Origin: Streptomyces genisteinicus
Lineage (GTDB): Bacteria > Actinomycetota > Actinomycetes > Streptomycetales > Streptomycetaceae
DNA length: 64,000 bases
Direction: 5' to 3'
NCBI RefSeq assembly: GCF_014489615.1
Contig: NZ_CP060825.1
Coordinates: forward strand, 3,672,501-3,736,500
Shown here: positions 53,044 through 60,796 of the stretch, piece by piece
Position numbering within the stretch: the stretch's first letter is position 1
Layout of the letters: the number at the start of each line of letters is the position of its first letter
The notes under the pieces: model-generated
Seen by the model: only the letters and a program-made list of their open reading frames with translations
What the model was told of the DNA's origin: nothing
Database searches by the model: none
Program-made: the position numbers and the translations under genes

Positions 53044-53517
53044 ATGAAGAACCCTTCTCTTGTCGTCGGCGCTGCACTGCTCATCGCCGTGACATCAGGC
53101 AGCCCGGCGGGTGCCATCAGTGACAGTTCCAAGCGGTCGATCGGAGAAGGCATCAGCCTTCAGGTGAACGCATGGGAGTGCAACCTCTGGGCCAAGGCGT
53201 GCGACTGGAAGACGTCGACCAAGGTGTACCGGGGTAAGCAGCGGCAGAGGATGGACTGGGTCAAGAACGTTGCCCAGATCACGGGCAGGGGCGGCTCGGT
53301 TTCCATCGGAGGCAGCGGTACGGGTGTCACGGGCAGCGGAAGCTCGGGAACACACTCTTTCGAGTGGATCAACACCAACAATTGGACCTCTGACCTGGCC
53401 GGTCAGGCGCGTTCCGGCTACCTCTCCATGGTCTGGGGCATCGAGACCTGCTCGTACGGATCCACGGCTCACAAGCGGCTCGGCGTCAAGGGCACAGCAT
53501 CCGCTTGCGCAGGCTGA
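53044..53517 (+). CDS. small secreted protein of unknown function (cassette gene 1)
   Basis: 157 aa, not recognised. A signal peptide (about residues 1-24, KNPSLVVGAALLIAV then SPAGA) predicts export. The mature part of about 133 aa is basic, with four cysteines (WECNLWAKACDW, ETCSYG, ASACAG) that could form two disulfides. It has a Gly/Ser-rich centre (GRGGSVSIGGSGTGVTGSG) and several Trp. DNA is less G+C-rich than the flanks (37 of 60 bases in 53101-53160). The next gene starts 10 bp after the stop, with its ribosome site overlapping the end. It could be a bacteriocin-like or signalling protein, but no family was recognised. Confidence 0.72.
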   Translation: MKNPSLVVGAALLIAVTSGSPAGAISDSSKRSIGEGISLQVNAWECNLWAKACDWKTSTKVYRGKQRQRMDWVKNVAQITGRGGSVSIGGSGTGVTGSGSSGTHSFEWINTNNWTSDLAGQARSGYLSMVWGIETCSYGSTAHKRLGVKGTASACAG

Positions 53518-53527
53518 GGAGTCGGAC

Positions 53528-55240
53528 ATGACCAGGAGAGTGCTGCCGCGCACGAAATGGCTACTCGCGCTGGCGTTGGCCGGAGGAATTCTTGCAAGCC
53601 TCATGGGAATGCGCCTCATCGGAAATTTCATCGATTTCACCGACGATCACCGCGTGCCGCTCTCCGGTCAGCAGAAGCAATTGCAGGACCAGTTGGAAGA
53701 ATTGCGCGCCGACGATGGACTGTTTGTGGCGGCAGTCGGTTCAGCTGCCCGGCCCGGACTCTATGAATCCGCCTACGGGTTGACCGCGCTGCAATTCACG
53801 ACCGGTCGTCATGTGCCCATTCGGGTTGAACGTGATGCACTCCGCAATGATTTCTCCGACGAAGTTCGGAGGGAGCCGTTCAGTTCTCTCGTGTGGATCG
53901 CGCAGATCGAATCGGCGACGGAGGAGACCGTGCACACGCGGGCAGACGCCGATGCACTGCTCCGATACCTCACGCCGGAAGGATTCTTTCGCGATCCGGG
54001 TTCCCGGTCCGACAGCGCCTCTGTCCGCCTGAACAACACGGCAGGCGCCCTGGAGGCTCTGGAGCACTACGGGGTCGAACTCCGGGAATCGCAGCGGTCC
54101 GCAGTGGGGCGATGGCTGCCCATCGCGGACGCGGAGGCCCCGGATGCTCCAGTGCAGCTCTATCACGCCGTGCGCATCGCGGCGTTGGCCGATGCGCCGG
54201 TGCCTCGCACGCTGGTCGCGCAGGCTCGCGCTTGGTGGCTGGACGAAGGCTCCGACCGGGCCGCAGCCCACACAGAGGAAAGCGTGATCGAGACGGCCTA
54301 CTACGTCTTGCTGGCACACGAGTTGAACCTGGATGTCTCAGGCCAGCTGAAGAGCCTTCGCGGTGCGCTGAATCCCATGAATCCCGTTTCGGCCGACCCG
54401 CAGGTTCTCTCCCTGATCGCCCGCGCCTGGACGCGACTTGAGGCGCCACCGGCAGATCTCGCCCAGATCGCGGATCGCATCCACTCACGCCAACTGCCTT
54501 CGGGACTCGTTTCCTCCGTACGGCAGCGCCAGGGTTCCCTGACGTCCACGTACGAGGTGGCGAAGCTTCGGTTGATCGCTGCGCTACCCAGCTCGGACTC
54601 CCGACTGGGGGAAGCGCTGACTGCCCTTCGGGCGAACGTCATGGCCGAGCCCGATCCGATGCTCCGCGGTGCCTGGCTCGTTCTCATGGACGACACGGGT
54701 GCGCACGTGAGTCCAGCAGACCGGAAGGCCATTGCCACCGCTGTCCGGACTGCCGCACCCCGCACGGTCGAAGCGCACAACGTCGATGTGTGGAACCGCT
54801 ACACAGAACTTCTGCTCAGCCTCGATGAGCCCGTCCCCAGTGTCACCCTGACCGATTGGGAGCCGGACAGCGCGCAGTTCCGCTACGCGCAGACGCTCCT
54901 CATCAACGGTCTCGACCGCGCGGGCCAACTCGACCGGTTGCCACGGAGGCCCAGCCCCACCGAGCTCGTCGCCCGAGCGGAGGAACGGCTCGCGGGGGGA
55001 ACGGTCAGGGAAGCCGCCGAGGCCCTCCACGCCGCCGGCGTCCTCGGGTGGAATCCGACACCTGAGGACGCCGAGCGGATCACCGCGCTGCTGGAGAAGC
55101 GGCGCAACTGCCCCGGGGCGTCGGCGTTCTACCGGGACAGCGCGAAGGACGACGAGTGCGGAGTGCCCGGCACGCGGGCCGCCTACCGGATCCACGCACT
55201 GCTCGAAGGTGCCGTCCCCGCCATCAGCCGGACCCCGTGA
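53528..55240 (+). CDS. membrane-anchored protein, possible alpha/alpha-toroid (cassette gene 2)
   Basis: 570 aa from ATG 53528, with GAGGAG correctly placed. One N-terminal helix (about 11-33) then an extracytoplasmic domain of about 535 residues, nearly all helical. Two stretches share a pattern: LLRYLTPEGFF...RLNNTAGALEALEHYG (near 139-180) and IHSRQLPSGLV...TSTYEVAKL (near 316-350). They resemble the Gly-Phe and helix repeats of prenyltransferase/terpene-cyclase-like toroids, without visible catalytic motifs. The first half is AT-rich (33 of 60 G+C in 53821-53880) with TTG, GAA and AAT codons unusual for the region. Function unknown. Confidence 0.7.
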   Translation: MTRRVLPRTKWLLALALAGGILASLMGMRLIGNFIDFTDDHRVPLSGQQKQLQDQLEELRADDGLFVAAVGSAARPGLYESAYGLTALQFTTGRHVPIRVERDALRNDFSDEVRREPFSSLVWIAQIESATEETVHTRADADALLRYLTPEGFFRDPGSRSDSASVRLNNTAGALEALEHYGVELRESQRSAVGRWLPIADAEAPDAPVQLYHAVRIAALADAPVPRTLVAQARAWWLDEGSDRAAAHTEESVIETAYYVLLAHELNLDVSGQLKSLRGALNPMNPVSADPQVLSLIARAWTRLEAPPADLAQIADRIHSRQLPSGLVSSVRQRQGSLTSTYEVAKLRLIAALPSSDSRLGEALTALRANVMAEPDPMLRGAWLVLMDDTGAHVSPADRKAIATAVRTAAPRTVEAHNVDVWNRYTELLLSLDEPVPSVTLTDWEPDSAQFRYAQTLLINGLDRAGQLDRLPRRPSPTELVARAEERLAGGTVREAAEALHAAGVLGWNPTPEDAERITALLEKRRNCPGASAFYRDSAKDDECGVPGTRAAYRIHALLEGAVPAISRTP

Positions 55241-55248
55241 GGATCAGC

Positions 55249-55953
55249 GTGACAGCCGTACTGAGAGCCGATCGGCTCTGCATCTCCCACCGGGGCCCCG
55301 ACGAGACCGTCGCCGCCGTGCGTGACGTGTCGCTGGAGATCGCTGCGGGCGAGACCGTCGCCCTGGTCGGGCGGTCGGGCAGCGGGAAGACGAGCCTGCT
55401 CATGGCCCTGGGCCTGCTGGCGACGCCCGACCAGGGCACGGTCCGGGTGGAGGGACGGGACACGGCCGGTATGCGGGACGCCGAACTCTCCGCCCTGCGC
55501 CGCCACCGCATCGGCTTCGTCTTCCAGGCGTTCAACCTCCTGCCCCAGTTGACGGCGGAGGAGAACGTCGCCATGGCCCACCGCTCGGGGCTGCGCGGCG
55601 GCACGGAGCGCGCGGTGCGGTTGCTCGAACAGGTCGGGCTCGGACACCGGCTGCGGCACCGGCCGCACCAGCTCTCCGCAGGCGAGCAGCAGCGCATCGC
55701 CATCGCGCGGGCGCTGGTCAACGAACCCGCGGTCGTCCTCGCCGACGAACCGACCGGGAATCTGGACGCCGAGACCGAGTCCGGCGTACTCGACGTCCTC
55801 ACCCGGGGCGCGGCCGGCGGTGGGTCTGCGGTCCTGCTGGTCACCCACAGCGGTGAGGTGGCCTCCAGGGCCGACCGGGTGCTGCGCATCGAAGGCGGGA
55901 CCTGTGCCCAGGACGTGGAGCACACCGGCTTCGGGAAGGGTGCGCGCTCGTGA
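55249..55953 (+). CDS. ABC transporter ATP-binding protein (cassette gene 3)
   Basis: 234-aa MacB/LolD-class ATPase. GTG 55249 has GAGGA 6 nt before it; the in-frame GTG at 55237 overlaps the previous stop but lacks a site. Walker A GRSGSGKTS, Q loop FQAFNLLPQ, Walker B AVVLADEPTGNLD and H-loop THSGE are intact. The signature is LSAGEQQR rather than LSGGQ. The permease starts inside its stop (GTGA). Confidence 0.9.
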   Translation: MTAVLRADRLCISHRGPDETVAAVRDVSLEIAAGETVALVGRSGSGKTSLLMALGLLATPDQGTVRVEGRDTAGMRDAELSALRRHRIGFVFQAFNLLPQLTAEENVAMAHRSGLRGGTERAVRLLEQVGLGHRLRHRPHQLSAGEQQRIAIARALVNEPAVVLADEPTGNLDAETESGVLDVLTRGAAGGGSAVLLVTHSGEVASRADRVLRIEGGTCAQDVEHTGFGKGARS

Positions 55954-57170
55954 CGTCACTGCACCACGGGTTGCTGAACGCACGGAGGTTCGCCCGGCGT
56001 TCGTTCGCCTCCTCGCTGGCCCTCGCGCTCTGCGGCACCCTCTCGCTGGCAGCCGCGACGGTCGTGCGCGGAGCCGAGCGGACCGCCGAGGCGACGCTGT
56101 CGTCCGGAACGAGCCTCCAGCAGATCGACCTGGAGCCCCGTGCCGAGGACTCGGCGGCCAAACGCCTCACCCCCTCCACCCTGGCAGCCGTGGCCGCCAT
56201 GAAGGGCGTCCGCTCCGTCGAGCCCGTGCTGCAGGCGTCCTTCGACAGCGGAGCCGACGCGAGCCTGCCGCCGTTCCTGCTCCACGCCACCTCCGCCCGC
56301 ACGGCCGTGCCGCCGCCGATGAGCCGGCAGGTCCGGGAGGCGGTCTTCCCCCTCCGCGGACACGAGGTGGTCCTCCCCGTCGTCGGGGACGGCCAGGACC
56401 TGACCGGGCTGCTCGGCCGGACCGTGTCCGTCAGCTACACCCAGCGCATCGGCGAGAACCGCGGCACCCCGGTCACCGACCGCGTCACCGTCGTCGGGCT
56501 GTACGACCCCTCCTGGCAGCTCGACGGGCCGAACGCCGCCTACGCGGCCACGCCCCTGGTGGCGAAGTGGGCGGCGGCCCGGGAGGGGGTGGAGACCGGG
56601 CGCTACCTGGAGACGCGGGGCTTCGCCAAGGCGACGGTGGTGACCTCGGGACCGGGGGCGGTCGGCGGAGTTCTGGACCGCCTGCACGAGCAGCGCTTCC
56701 ACGCGTACGCGGTGGCCGACCGCGTACGGGAGCTGCCGGTGCTGCTGGAGCTCTTCCGGTGGGGGGCGCTGCTCCTGCTCGGACTGCTGGCCGTCGCGGC
56801 GGCCGTCACGGGCGCCGGACTCGGCAGCGGGCTGCTGCGCGAGAGGGTGCACGAGATCGGACTGCTCCGGGCCGTCGGCCGGACGCGGCGCGAGGTGGCC
56901 GCCGGCTTCGCCGTCGAGTTCGGGGCGACGGGGCTCGCGGCGGGCGCGGCGGGGGCGCTGCTCGGCACGGTGGGCGGTGTGCTGGCCGTCCGGGGGCTGG
57001 CGGGAGTGGAGATCTTCGCCGGCCGGCTCCCGGACGGACTGGTGCTGCCCGGCCCGTGGGCGGTCACGGCGACCTTCCTGCTGCCGGCGGCCGCCGTCCT
57101 CCTCGGCGCCGCCCGTCCGCTGCGCCGCGCCGTCCGCACCGACCCGACCAGGGCGCTGCGCGACTGGTGA
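55950..57170 (+). CDS. FtsX/MacB-like ABC permease (cassette gene 4)
   Basis: 406 aa from GTG 55950, overlapping the ATPase stop. N-terminal helix (about 20-42), a periplasmic-type domain (about 45-265) with SYTQRIGENRGTPVTD, then three C-terminal helices. The FtsX loop ERVHEIGLLRAVGRTRREV lies between the first two. This is the one-copy FtsX form that works as a dimer with two ATPases. Together with gene 2 it could transport or act on gene 1 product; this is inference from the operon. Confidence 0.88.
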   Translation: MTSLHHGLLNARRFARRSFASSLALALCGTLSLAAATVVRGAERTAEATLSSGTSLQQIDLEPRAEDSAAKRLTPSTLAAVAAMKGVRSVEPVLQASFDSGADASLPPFLLHATSARTAVPPPMSRQVREAVFPLRGHEVVLPVVGDGQDLTGLLGRTVSVSYTQRIGENRGTPVTDRVTVVGLYDPSWQLDGPNAAYAATPLVAKWAAAREGVETGRYLETRGFAKATVVTSGPGAVGGVLDRLHEQRFHAYAVADRVRELPVLLELFRWGALLLLGLLAVAAAVTGAGLGSGLLRERVHEIGLLRAVGRTRREVAAGFAVEFGATGLAAGAAGALLGTVGGVLAVRGLAGVEIFAGRLPDGLVLPGPWAVTATFLLPAAAVLLGAARPLRRAVRTDPTRALRDW

Positions 57171-57239
57171 CGGCAGGGCGGCCCGCCCCGCCCCCACGGG
57201 CGTGATCCGGCGACCGCGGCCGGATGGCACCCTTGAACC

Positions 57240-59057
57240 ATGAACGATGCCGCCCCGGCGCCCACCCCCGCGCCCGCCCCCCGCCGTGCCCGTGTCCGTG
57301 CCCCCGAGCTGATCGGCAAGGGCGGCTGGCTGAACACCGGCGGCAAGGAGCTGACCCTCGCCGACCTGCGAGGACGTATCACGATCCTGGACTTCTGGAC
57401 GTTCTGCTGCATCAACTGCCTGCACGTCCTCGACGAGCTCCGGGAGCTGGAGGAGAAGCACCGGGACACCGTGGTGATCGTCGGCGTGCACTCCCCGAAG
57501 TTCGTGCACGAGGCGGAGCACCGGGCGGTCGTCGACGCGGTCGAGCGCTACCAGGTGCACCACCCGGTGCTGGACGACCCGGAGCTGGCCACCTGGAAGC
57601 AGTACGCCGTGCGCGCCTGGCCGACGCTGGTGGTCATCGACCCCGAGGGGTACGTCGTCGCCCAGCACGCCGGTGAGGGCCACGCCCACGCGATCGAGCG
57701 GCTGGTGGCGGAGCTGGAGGCCGAGCACGAGGCCAAGGGCACCCTGCGGCGCGGCGACGGGCCGTACGTGGCGCCGGAGCCGGTGGCGACCGATCTGCGG
57801 TTCCCCGGCAAGGTCCTGCGGCTGCCGTCGGGGAACTTCCTGGTCTCCGACTCGACCCGGCACCAGCTGGTGGAGCTGGCGGCGGACGGCGAGAGCGTGG
57901 TGCGGCGGATCGGCGGCGACGGGGAGTTCAACGAGCCGCAGGGGCTGGCGCTGCTGCCGGACGGCCGGGTGGCCGTCGCCGACACGGTGCACCACCGGAT
58001 CAAGGCGTACGACCCGGCGAGCGGTGCGATCGAGGAGCTGGCGGGCACGGGCGGCCAGTGGTGGCAGGGGTCGCCGACGTCGGGCCCGGCCGGCGAGGTG
58101 GCGCTGTCGTCGCCGTGGGACGTGGCGTGGTGGAACGACCGGCTGTGGATCGCGATGGCGGGCGTGCACCAGCTGTGGACGTACGACCCCGCGGCGGGGA
58201 CCGTGCAGGTGGCGGCCGGTACGACGAACGAGGGGCTGGTCGACGGCCCGGCGGCCGAGGCGTGGTTCGCGCAGCCGTCGGGGCTCGCCGCGGCGGGCGA
58301 CCGGCTGTGGATCGCCGACTCGGAGACGAGCGCGGTGCGCTGGATCGGCACCGACGGCGTCGTGCACACGGCCGTCGGCACCGGCCTGTTCGACTTCGGT
58401 CACCGTGACGGCGAGGCCGGACAGGCCCTGCTCCAGCACCCGTTGGGCGTGACGGTGCTGCCCGACGGGTCGGTGGCGATCAGCGACACGTACAACCACG
58501 CGCTGCGGCGGTTCGACCCGGCGTCGGGCGAGGTCACCACGCTCGCCACCGATCTGCGGGAGCCGAGCGGCGCGGTGCTCGACGGCGACGAGATCGTGGT
58601 CGTGGAGTCGGCCCGGCACCGGCTGACGCGGCTGCGGCTGCCGGAGGAGGCGGTGCGCGTGGAGGCGGTGGCGCACCGGACGCAGCGTGCGGCGACCGAT
58701 GTCGCGCCGGGTGTCCTCCGCCTCGACGTGGTGTTCCAGGCCCCGGCCGGGCAGAAGCTGGACACCCGGTACGGGCCGTCGACGCGGCTGCTGGTGTCGT
58801 CGACGCCGCCGGAGCTGCTGCGCGCGGGCGACGGGGCGGGGTCGGACCTGTCCCGGGAGCTGGAGATCGATCCGGGGGTGTCCGAGGGCGTGCTGCACGT
58901 CTCCGCGATGGCGGCGTCCTGCGACGACGATCCCGCGAACGAGTACCCGGCCTGCCATGTGCACCAGCAGGACTGGGGCGTCCCGGTGCGGGTGACGGCG
59001 GACGGCGCGGTCCGGCTGCCGCTGGTCCTGGCGGGCATGGACGAGCAGCGGGCCTGA
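57240..59057 (+). CDS. thioredoxin-like protein with NHL beta-propeller
   Basis: 605 aa. N-terminal TlpA/thioredoxin domain (about 25-170) with WTFCCINC (53-60), a redox CxxC-type site, and PTLVVIDPEGYVVAQHAGEG. NHL repeats then form a propeller (about 190-480), e.g. DSTRHQLVELA, NEPQGLALLPDGRVAVADT and HPLGVTVLPDGSVAISDTYNH. The C-terminal domain is short and beta-rich. No signal peptide, so cytoplasmic. Similar architecture to NHLRC2-type proteins; the reaction is unknown. Confidence 0.9.
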   Translation: MNDAAPAPTPAPAPRRARVRAPELIGKGGWLNTGGKELTLADLRGRITILDFWTFCCINCLHVLDELRELEEKHRDTVVIVGVHSPKFVHEAEHRAVVDAVERYQVHHPVLDDPELATWKQYAVRAWPTLVVIDPEGYVVAQHAGEGHAHAIERLVAELEAEHEAKGTLRRGDGPYVAPEPVATDLRFPGKVLRLPSGNFLVSDSTRHQLVELAADGESVVRRIGGDGEFNEPQGLALLPDGRVAVADTVHHRIKAYDPASGAIEELAGTGGQWWQGSPTSGPAGEVALSSPWDVAWWNDRLWIAMAGVHQLWTYDPAAGTVQVAAGTTNEGLVDGPAAEAWFAQPSGLAAAGDRLWIADSETSAVRWIGTDGVVHTAVGTGLFDFGHRDGEAGQALLQHPLGVTVLPDGSVAISDTYNHALRRFDPASGEVTTLATDLREPSGAVLDGDEIVVVESARHRLTRLRLPEEAVRVEAVAHRTQRAATDVAPGVLRLDVVFQAPAGQKLDTRYGPSTRLLVSSTPPELLRAGDGAGSDLSRELEIDPGVSEGVLHVSAMAASCDDDPANEYPACHVHQQDWGVPVRVTADGAVRLPLVLAGMDEQRA

Positions 59058-59125
59058 CGCGGAGGCGGGCCTCACACCGAGGCGGGTCCGACACCGAGGC
59101 GGGCGCCGGGGCGCGCCCGGCGCCC

Positions 59126-59165
59126 GCACGGCGGCGCCCCGAGCGCATCCGGGGCGCCGCCGTGC
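59126..59165. terminator. GC-rich hairpin between convergent genes
   Basis: Arms 59126-59141 and 59150-59165 pair over 16 bp with an 8-nt loop. It serves the thioredoxin-NHL gene (plus) and perhaps the aminopeptidase gene (minus). Confidence 0.78.
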
Positions 59166-59324
59166 CGTGTGCGGAGCCGGTTCCGGTGCCCGCCCCCGTC
59201 CGTTCCGCATGCGCGGCAGGGGACGGACTGGGCGGCCACGGCGTCCCCCTGCCGCTCGGGCGCGGGCGGCAGGGGAACGGCGGCCGCTTCCCGTGTGCCG
59301 GCGGGGCGGGGCCCGGGCGGCGGG

Positions 59325-60647
59325 TCAGCCTTCCAGGAAGGCGACCATCGCGTTGGCCAGCAGGTAGGGGTCGTCGGCTCCGCAGAGTTCGCGGGCGCTG
59401 TGCATGGAGAGGATCGCGACGCCGATGTCCACCGTGTGGATGCCGTGGCGGGCGGCCGTGATGGGGCCGATCGTGGTGCCGCAGGGCATGGCGTTGTTGG
59501 AGACGAAGGTCTGCCACGGCACGCCGGCCTTCTCGCAGGCCGCGGCGAACACGGCCCGGCCGGAGCCGTCGGTGGCGTAGCGCTGGTTGACGTTGACCTT
59601 GAGGATCGGGCCGCCGTTGGCGCGCGGGTGGTGGGTCGGGTCGTGGCGCTCGGCGTAGTTGGGGTGGACGGCGTGGCCGGTGTCCGAGGAGAGGCAGACG
59701 GTCCCGGCGTAGGCGCGGGCGCGGTCCTCCAGGGTGCCGCCGCGGGCGTGGACGGAGCGTTCGAGCACCGAGCCGAGGAGCGGCCCGTCGGCGCCGGTGT
59801 CGGACTGGGAGCCGTTCTCCTCGTGGTCGAAGGCGGCCAGCACCGGGATGTACGGGAGGTCCGTCCGTCCGGCGACGGCGGCGAGCGCGGCGGTGCCGGC
59901 GTGCACGGAGAGCAGGTTGTCCATCCGGGGCCCGGCCAGCAGCTCGCGGTCGCGGCCCAGGTAGGCGGGCTTCTCGACGGGGTGGACCATCAGGTCCCAG
60001 CCGGTGACCTCGCCCTCGGCGATGCCGGCCTCCTCCTCCAGGAAGGCGATCAGGTCGCCCTCCGCCACGTCGCCGAGGCCCCAGATCGGCTGCATGTGGC
60101 GCTGGCGGTCGAGCTTGAGCCCGTCGGTGTTGACGGAGCGGTCGAGGTGGACGGCGAGCTGCGGGACGCGCAGCAGCGGGCGGTCGACGTTCACCAGGCG
60201 GTGGCTGCCGTCGCGCAGGGTCAGCCGGCCGGCGAGGCCGAGGTCGCGGTCGAGCCAGGTGTTGAGGAGCGTGCCGCCGTAGATCTCCACGGCGATCTGG
60301 CGCCAGCCGTGGGAGCCGGTGTCCGGCAGTGGCTTGACGTGCAGGTTGGGGGAGTCGGTGTGGGCGCCGACGATGCGGAACGGGGTGTGCGCAGCGGCAC
60401 CCTCGGGCACGTACCAGGCGATCAGGGCGCCGCCGCGGAGCACGTACCGGCCGCCCGCGGTGCCGTCCCATGCGTCCGTCTCCAGCACCTGGCGGAAGCC
60501 CGCCTTCTCCAGCCGCCCGGCGGCCTCGGCGACCGCGTGGTAGGGCGTCGGCGCTGCGGCGAGGAACGACATCAGGTCGTCGGTGTGGCCGCGGTCGAAC
60601 GGGGCGGTGGCCGCCGACGGTGTGGGGGAGGGTTCGCTGCTGCTCAT
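59325..60647 (-). CDS. M18-family aspartyl aminopeptidase
   Basis: 440-aa zinc aminopeptidase that releases N-terminal acidic residues. ATG 60647 has AAGGTG in place; the in-frame GTG at 60656 overlaps that site. Metal-binding and catalytic segments: GAHTDSPNLHVKP, FDHEENGSQSDTGA and SSDTGHAVHPNY, plus NVNQRYATDG. M18 enzymes form large cytoplasmic tetrahedra and work in peptide turnover, which fits a proteasome-bearing organism. Confidence 0.93.
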   Translation of the reverse strand: MSSSEPSPTPSAATAPFDRGHTDDLMSFLAAAPTPYHAVAEAAGRLEKAGFRQVLETDAWDGTAGGRYVLRGGALIAWYVPEGAAAHTPFRIVGAHTDSPNLHVKPLPDTGSHGWRQIAVEIYGGTLLNTWLDRDLGLAGRLTLRDGSHRLVNVDRPLLRVPQLAVHLDRSVNTDGLKLDRQRHMQPIWGLGDVAEGDLIAFLEEEAGIAEGEVTGWDLMVHPVEKPAYLGRDRELLAGPRMDNLLSVHAGTAALAAVAGRTDLPYIPVLAAFDHEENGSQSDTGADGPLLGSVLERSVHARGGTLEDRARAYAGTVCLSSDTGHAVHPNYAERHDPTHHPRANGGPILKVNVNQRYATDGSGRAVFAAACEKAGVPWQTFVSNNAMPCGTTIGPITAARHGIHTVDIGVAILSMHSARELCGADDPYLLANAMVAFLEG

Positions 60648-60796
60648 GATGTTCACCTTAACGAGGGGCTTCGTGAGCGGCGGTGGCCGCTGCGGCGTCC
60701 CCGGTCGGCGGCCGGTGGGCCGCGGCGGGCGGTCGACATGACAGGGCCGCCGCCCGGGGGTCCGGACGGCGGCCTGATGCCTGGATACCGCAGAGC

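Noticed and set aside
53044..53517. Lactococcin-972-type bacteriocin
   Set aside because: The secreted protein and ABC neighbours suggested it, but the family's spaced Trp/Tyr/His pattern is not present.
55956..59210. 1084-aa minus-strand open frame
   Set aside because: Antisense to the FtsX and thioredoxin-NHL genes; Arg/Pro/Gly-rich shadow of GC-rich third positions, no domains.
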